The position numbers were made by a program, and so were the translations under genes. From NCBI GenBank assembly GCA_005881275.1, contig VBEF01000007.1:1-36829 (forward strand): 36,829 nucleotides of DNA, given 5' to 3'. Below the pieces are notes generated by a model. The model made no database searches, was not told the origin of the DNA, and was given only the letters and a program-made list of their open reading frames with translations. The stretch comes from Chloroflexota bacterium (GTDB taxonomy: Bacteria; Chloroflexota; Dormibacteria; Dormibacterales; Dormibacteraceae). Below are positions 32,397-36,829 of this stretch, piece after piece; position 1 is the stretch's first letter, and every line of letters begins with the position of its first letter.

Positions 32397-32400
32397 AACT
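32395..32400 (+). promoter_or_regulatory. Candidate leaderless -10 box for the SDR-HAD fusion gene
   Basis: TAAACT ends exactly 6 bp before GTG 32407. There is no ribosome-binding site between them and no clear -35 box. It overlaps the right end of the inverted-repeat element. Confidence 0.5.
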
Positions 32401-32406
32401 GACTCG

Positions 32407-34767
32407 GTGATCGCCGAGGCCCTGAAGGGCAAGACCCTCCTGGTCACCGGCAGCACAGGCTTCCTCGGCAAGTCGATTGTCGAGAAGTGCCTTCGCTCGA
32501 TTCCCGATGTCGGGCGCATCAACCTAGCGATTCGTTCCAGCGCTCGCCGCCCCGCGTTCGAGCGCCTCGAGCGCGAGGTGCTGTCGAGCCCCGCTTTCAA
32601 ACGTCTGAAGGAAGAGCTCGGTGAGGAGCGTTTCGCCAAGCTCGCGGCCGCAAAGCTTGGCGTGGTCGAGATCGATCTTGGTCGCGACGGGCTTGGTCTC
32701 AACGATGAAGGCCGCGAGCAGCTGCGAGCATGCGACGTCGTCATCCATTCGGCGGCGGCCGTGGAATTCGACAACCCGGCCGATCTGTCCGCGCAGACCA
32801 ACCTGCGCGGCGCGGCGCGGCTGGTCGAGGCATTGCGGGCAAGCGGTGCGCGGCCGCACCTCGTCCACATCTCCACCGCTTTCGTCGGGGGCATGCTGCG
32901 CGGCGTCGTGCGAGAAGAGGCGCCGCTCGACCCGGGCCTCAACTGGCGCCACGAGGCTGAAGTCCTGACGAATCTGCGAGGGCCCGTGGAAGAAGAGTCC
33001 AGGCGGCCCGAAATCCTGAAGCGCTTGCGCCGCGAGGCGCGCTCCAAGATGGGCCCCGCGGGCACGCCCGCGACGGCGCGCACGACCGAGCGCCTGCGGG
33101 ATCGGTGGGTCAAGGACCGTCTCGTCGAGCGCGGTCGTGTGCACGCCAACGCGATGGGCTTCTCGGACATCTACTCCTTCACCAAGGCGATGGCTGAGCA
33201 CGCGGTGGTTGAGCTGCACGGCGACATCCCTCTCTCCATCGTCCGGCCGTCCATCATCGAGAGCGCGCTGGATGAGCCGTTCGGTGGTTGGCTCGAGGGC
33301 TTTCGCATGGCGGAGCCGCTGATCCTTGCGTTCGGCCGCGGCATCCTGCGCGACTTCTCCGGGTTGCCGGACTCTCTGCTCGACATCATCCCGGCGGACT
33401 TTGTCGTGAACACGGTTCTGGCAGTTGCCGCCAATCCTCCGCCTGACGACAAACCTCGTGTCTATCACGCCGCGTCCGGCACTCGCAATCCGCTGCGCTT
33501 CAGGCGCATCGTCGGCGAGGCGGACCGATATTTCACCGAGCACCCGCTGCGCGACCGCTACGGCCAGGCCATCGGCACGCCGTCGTGGACGTACCCGACG
33601 CGGCAGGAGCTCGAGGCGCGCGCCCGCACCGCGCTGCGTGTGGTCGACGCCGCCCAATGGGTCGTCGAGCGGCTGCCCCTCGGCGCAAACGTGACCAAGG
33701 TCTCGGACGACCTGACGGCGGAACGCGATCGCCTGGATCGAGGCATAAATCTCATTCAGCTCTACGGCGTGTACACCGAGGTCGACTCCATCTTCGACAC
33801 GCGCCACGTGACCGAGCTCTGGGAGAAGGTCCCAGCCGCCGAACGCAAGACGTTTCCATTCGATCCGGCCCTCTACGACTGGTCGCATTACTTCCAGGAC
33901 GTGCACTTCCCGACCGTCGTGCGCATGTCTCGGGCCGAGACGATGGTGCGTAAGGGCAGACAGCCGAGCGGGAGCACCGCGCCGAAACCCGAATCGAGCT
34001 CGGTGCGGGCAGCCATCGATCGGCGCACCGGGCGCTCGGACGTTCTGGCGGTATTCGACGTCGACGGGACGCTTGTCGAGACCAATGTCGTGGAGTACTT
34101 CCTGTGGATGCGCCTGCGGGCACAGCCGCTCGAGGACTGGCCGGCGTTCATGGCGGACATGCTTCGGAAAGGCCCGCGCTGGCTGTTTCTGGAGCGCCGC
34201 TCGCGCGCGGAATTCCAGCGCAGCTTCTATCGCGAGTACGACGGGCTCGACCCGGAGGTGATGCAGCGGCTCGGTCGAGAGGCGCTCGACGCCGTTACGT
34301 TGCGCCGCATCTATCCAGAGGGCATGCGGCGAATCCGGGAGCACAAGCGCGCCGGGCACCGCGTTTTGCTCCTGACGGGGGCGCTGGACGTCGTGGTCGA
34401 GCCGCTGGCGGAGCTGCTCGACGTCGAGGTCGATTGTGCGCACCTTTTGGTGGAGGACGGTCGCCTGACGGGCGACCTGCAGTCGCCGCCGCCCGCGGGC
34501 GAAGCGCGCGGTGCGCTTCTCCAGGAGTACGCCGAGCGCAACGGTGTCGCTCTCGCGGAGAGCTTTGCCTACGCGGACTCGCTGTCCGACCTGCCGATGC
34601 TGGAGATGGTCGGCACGCCGGTCGCGGTCAATCCGGACGCGCGGCTCTCGCAGATGGCCGGGCAGCGTGGGTGGCGGGTCGAGCGTTGGCGAATGGCGCC
34701 GGGCAACTGGCGCCTCCCGATGCCGGACCCTCGCTCGCCGGAGTACCGGGAGGCGGTCCGACGCTAG
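32407..34767 (+). CDS. Fusion of fatty acyl-CoA reductase-like SDR and HAD-IB hydrolase
   Basis: The protein is 786 aa. Residues 1 to ~500 form an extended SDR of the male-sterility/acyl-CoA reductase type: LLVTGSTGFLGKSIVEK binds NAD(P), and the catalytic pair is Y256/K260 in DIYSFTKAMAEH, with IVRPSIIESALDEPFGGWLE after it. From ~545 a HAD-IB (SerB-like) domain has motif I FDVDGTLVETN (D551, D553), motif II LLTGA and motif III YADSLSDLPML. The SDR would reduce an acyl-CoA or modify a lipid, and the HAD part would remove phosphate from a lipid or small molecule. The pairing suggests a two-step lipid reaction, an inference. It has a GTG start beside TAAACT. Confidence 0.9.
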   Translation: MIAEALKGKTLLVTGSTGFLGKSIVEKCLRSIPDVGRINLAIRSSARRPAFERLEREVLSSPAFKRLKEELGEERFAKLAAAKLGVVEIDLGRDGLGLNDEGREQLRACDVVIHSAAAVEFDNPADLSAQTNLRGAARLVEALRASGARPHLVHISTAFVGGMLRGVVREEAPLDPGLNWRHEAEVLTNLRGPVEEESRRPEILKRLRREARSKMGPAGTPATARTTERLRDRWVKDRLVERGRVHANAMGFSDIYSFTKAMAEHAVVELHGDIPLSIVRPSIIESALDEPFGGWLEGFRMAEPLILAFGRGILRDFSGLPDSLLDIIPADFVVNTVLAVAANPPPDDKPRVYHAASGTRNPLRFRRIVGEADRYFTEHPLRDRYGQAIGTPSWTYPTRQELEARARTALRVVDAAQWVVERLPLGANVTKVSDDLTAERDRLDRGINLIQLYGVYTEVDSIFDTRHVTELWEKVPAAERKTFPFDPALYDWSHYFQDVHFPTVVRMSRAETMVRKGRQPSGSTAPKPESSSVRAAIDRRTGRSDVLAVFDVDGTLVETNVVEYFLWMRLRAQPLEDWPAFMADMLRKGPRWLFLERRSRAEFQRSFYREYDGLDPEVMQRLGREALDAVTLRRIYPEGMRRIREHKRAGHRVLLLTGALDVVVEPLAELLDVEVDCAHLLVEDGRLTGDLQSPPPAGEARGALLQEYAERNGVALAESFAYADSLSDLPMLEMVGTPVAVNPDARLSQMAGQRGWRVERWRMAPGNWRLPMPDPRSPEYREAVRR

Positions 34768-34778
34768 CGATCCAATAC

Positions 34779-35942
34779 GTGAGGTCGATTCCAGCCTTTG
34801 CCGTGGTCAAAGCGGCGGGCGGACGGCCCGATGTCGCCACGAGCGCTCTGTCCATGCTCAAGCTCGGCGACGTGCCGGAGCCCGAGCTCCCGGCGGCGGA
34901 CTGGGTCCGCGTGATGCCGAACGTGAGCGGCATCTGCGGCTCTGACCTCGCGGCGATCGGCGGGCATGTTTCGCTTTACCTCGATCCGCTGACCAGCTAT
35001 CCATTTGTGCCGGGCCACGAGGTCGTAGGGGCTCTCGATGACGGGACGCGCGTCGTGATCGAGCCGGCGTTGGGCTGCATCGTGCGCGGCGTCGACCCGC
35101 CGTGCCCCCGCTGCGCCGAGGGCCGGCCAGGGCTCTGCTACAACGTGACCGAGGGCCCGATCGAGGTCGGTCTGCAGACTGGTTACTGCGCCGACACGGG
35201 CGGCGGGTGGGGAGAGGTCCTGGTCGCCCACCCGAGCCAGGTCCATCCGGTGCCGGAGACTCTCTCTGACGAGGCGGCCGTCCTCATCGAGCCCTTGGCG
35301 TGCTGCGTTCACGCCGCCTTGCGAGGAGGCGCGACGAGAGATGACATCGTTGTCGTGTCGGGTTCGGGCACGATCGGCCTGCTCACAGTCGCAGCCGTCA
35401 AGCTCTTCACCCCGCCGAAGCGACTGATCGCGATCGCCAAGCATCCGACGCAGGCCGATCTCGCGCGCAAGCTGGGCGCGGATCAGGTGGTCAAGCCGGC
35501 AGACGTGTTTCAGCGGATCCGGTTTGCGACCGCGGCGCGCCGCCTTGAAGGGATGAATCGCCCGCTGCTCCTCGGCGGCGCGGACGTCACGTTCGAGTGC
35601 GTCGGGCGCGCCGACAGCTTGAACGACGCGGTGCGGTTCACGCGCGAGGGCGGAACTGTCGTTGCGGTTGGGATGCCGGGCGAGGAGAAGGTCGATTGGG
35701 CCCCGATCTGGCAGCGGGAGCTCACGGTGACGGGTGCGTACGCCTACGGGGCAGAGCCCAAGCGAAAGGGCAGAAAGACGTTCGACCTCGCGCTCGAGGC
35801 CGCGCCGGAGATGCACCTGGAGGACCTCACGGGCCCACTGTTCGGGCTCGGTGAGTACCGAGACGCGATCGCCTACGCGATGAGCGCGGGAAGGTTAGGC
35901 GCCGTGAAGGTCGCGTTTGATCTGCGACGATTGAGGGCCTGA
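34779..35942 (+). CDS. Zinc-dependent medium-chain alcohol dehydrogenase
   Basis: The 387-aa protein starts at GTG 34779 (RSIPAFAVVKAAGG); the frame is open far upstream, but that is a shadow of the fusion gene. The catalytic zinc site is GICGSDLAAIGG and PFVPGHEVVG. A Cys-rich lobe follows (GCIVRGVDPPCPRCAEGRPG, then LC), with IEPLACCVHAALRGG later. The nucleotide domain has VVVSGSGTIGLLTVAAVKLF and ADVTFECVGRADSLNDAVRF. It resembles sorbitol/threonine dehydrogenase-like enzymes, but the substrate cannot be fixed. Its stop overlaps the LarA-like ATG (TGATG), so the two are coupled and may share a pathway around a hydroxy acid or polyol. Confidence 0.9.
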   Translation: MRSIPAFAVVKAAGGRPDVATSALSMLKLGDVPEPELPAADWVRVMPNVSGICGSDLAAIGGHVSLYLDPLTSYPFVPGHEVVGALDDGTRVVIEPALGCIVRGVDPPCPRCAEGRPGLCYNVTEGPIEVGLQTGYCADTGGGWGEVLVAHPSQVHPVPETLSDEAAVLIEPLACCVHAALRGGATRDDIVVVSGSGTIGLLTVAAVKLFTPPKRLIAIAKHPTQADLARKLGADQVVKPADVFQRIRFATAARRLEGMNRPLLLGGADVTFECVGRADSLNDAVRFTREGGTVVAVGMPGEEKVDWAPIWQRELTVTGAYAYGAEPKRKGRKTFDLALEAAPEMHLEDLTGPLFGLGEYRDAIAYAMSAGRLGAVKVAFDLRRLRA

Positions 35943-36829
35943 TGCCCCGACCTGGTGCCGTGATCGAGGTCGATCGAAACACGCCGCCGGTGCTCTTCCA
36001 CTTCGGTGAAGGCGTCCGGCTGGAGAAGATGCCGCTCGGCGCGCGCATCATCTATCCGCCCGACCCGCTCGAACCGATCGCGCATCCCGAGCGCGCCATC
36101 AAGCGCGCGATCGCCAAGCCGCTGGAGGACGATCCGCTCAAGTCTCTGCTCCGGCGTGGCATGAAGCTCACGATCGCCTTTGACGACCTCTCTCTGCCAC
36201 TGCCGCCGATGGCCGCGCCGGACGTGCGCCAGCTCGTGATGGAAGAGGTCATCGACATGGCCGCAGAAGCCGGGATCGACGATCTCCACATCATCGCGGC
36301 GCTGGGTCTGCACCGCCGGATGACAGAAGACGAGCTCCGGCATATCGTCGGCGAGCGGATCTTTGCCACGTTTCATCCCGACCGTTTGTATCAACACGAC
36401 GGCGAAGATCCGGACAACAACGTCTATGTCGGCAAGACCGCGCAGGGGGAAGAGGTCACGCTCAACCGGCGCGCGGCGGAATCGGATCTTGTGATCTACG
36501 TAAACCTGACTCTGGTTCCGATGGACGGCGGCCACAAGTCGATGTCGACCGGTCTCGCGTCTTTCCGCAGCATCCGCGCCCACCACAACGCGAAGACGCT
36601 GCTCGCTTCGCGTTCGTACATGAACCCGCCGGACTCGGCGCTGCATCACTCGTGCATCCGGCAGGGACAGCTAATCGAAGACACCGTGCGCGTGTTCCAC
36701 ATCGAGACCACGGTCAACAACCACGCCTTCCCCGCGGTCGCCAACTTCATGCAGAAGCGCGAAACGGACTGGACGGCGCAGGACCAGGCGATGTTCCTGG
36801 CCACCAAGCAGATGACCGACATCATGCCG
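35942..36829 (+). CDS. LarA-like (lactate racemase domain) protein, N-terminal part
   Basis: The frame is open to the window end, so the C-terminus is missing (296 codons present). It starts at ATG 35942 in the dehydrogenase stop. Family landmarks are LTIAFDDLSLPLPPM in place of the usual SDHTRPxP, ALGLHRRMTEDELRHIVGE for the AxGTHRxxTxEE motif with a nickel-pincer-binding His, NRRAAESDLVIYVNLTLVP, and GGHKSMSTGL carrying the catalytic-type Lys. LarA uses a nickel pincer cofactor to racemise lactate and related 2-hydroxy acids. The altered DHTRP segment suggests a divergent member with another substrate. It is coupled to a zinc dehydrogenase. Confidence 0.85.
   Translation, partial: MPRPGAVIEVDRNTPPVLFHFGEGVRLEKMPLGARIIYPPDPLEPIAHPERAIKRAIAKPLEDDPLKSLLRRGMKLTIAFDDLSLPLPPMAAPDVRQLVMEEVIDMAAEAGIDDLHIIAALGLHRRMTEDELRHIVGERIFATFHPDRLYQHDGEDPDNNVYVGKTAQGEEVTLNRRAAESDLVIYVNLTLVPMDGGHKSMSTGLASFRSIRAHHNAKTLLASRSYMNPPDSALHHSCIRQGQLIEDTVRVFHIETTVNNHAFPAVANFMQKRETDWTAQDQAMFLATKQMTDIMP

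Noticed and set aside
32524-34443. A 639-aa open frame on the minus strand
   Set aside because: It is the exact antisense of the SDR-HAD fusion, which has full catalytic motifs; the minus frame has no domain sequence and is an effect of high GC.
34764-35816. A 350-aa open frame on the minus strand
   Set aside because: Antisense shadow of the zinc dehydrogenase, low-complexity Arg/Asp-rich sequence.
35873-36649. A 258-aa open frame on the minus strand at the window end
   Set aside because: It lies antisense to the LarA-like frame, which carries family motifs and overlaps the preceding stop codon.

Overview
The window is high-GC, densely packed bacterial chromosome. Start codons are often GTG or TTG, and many genes overlap by 4 bp (ATGA, GTGA or TTGA). 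No rRNA, tRNA, CRISPR array, transposase or phage gene was seen. The gene set includes LytR-CpsA-Psr and M23 envelope proteins, Pro-rich DUF4190/RDD membrane proteins, a two-gene methylmalonyl-CoA mutase with MeaB, a haem-handling Ccm system with a Cys-type CcmE, and an orphan AbiEi-like protein. This suits a Terrabacteria lineage such as Dormibacterota, Chloroflexota or a deep actinobacterial relative. That placement is inference; no phylogenetic marker was aligned.

Layout. 1-1421: the end of sucC and all of sucD. 1418-2209: a doubtful small membrane ORF and a GNAT acetyltransferase. 2446-8556: three acyl-CoA dehydrogenases, interrupted by an AbiEi/DUF559-type protein, a secreted beta-propeller protein and an unknown soluble protein. 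8553-10220: three small membrane proteins, two with proline-rich tails. 10255-11721: an LCP envelope enzyme. 11767-14612: meaB, the mutase catalytic subunit and a broken mutase B12 subunit. 14609-18325: RDD protein, ribosomal protein L25, MscS channel, NDP-kinase-like protein and RarA. 18382-20915: zinc-ribbon/degenerate GGDEF protein, histidine phosphatase and GH1 glycosidase. 20927-25958: a cytochrome c maturation operon (resA-like, ccmE, ccmF, a 39-aa ORF, ccmA, ccmB, ccmC, ccmD). 25946-28018: ferredoxin-reductase-type flavoprotein, NUDIX hydrolase and an unknown protein. 28015-29530: divergent ZIP transporter and DtxR/MntR regulator. 29599-31067: MscL with a zinc ribbon and a zinc-type MDR reductase. 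31118-36829: M23 peptidase, SDR-HAD fusion, a second zinc MDR and the start of a LarA-like protein.

The acyl-CoA dehydrogenases, methylmalonyl-CoA mutase and succinyl-CoA synthetase form a logical route from odd-chain or branched acyl-CoA through propionyl-CoA to succinyl-CoA and the TCA cycle. The B12-binding mutase subunit, however, has lost about 35 codons and its frame. The Ccm operon plus the flavoprotein points to respiratory c-type cytochromes.

The most interesting signals are: the mutase deletion; four translationally coupled genes whose conserved N-termini run upstream of any ATG/GTG/TTG to a near-cognate codon; the CcmE Cys variant without CcmH; TANNNT boxes 6-8 bp before several start codons, suggesting leaderless mRNAs; a two-hairpin repeat that forms the sucC/sucD junction; and a TA-bounded inverted-repeat element at 32213-32396.
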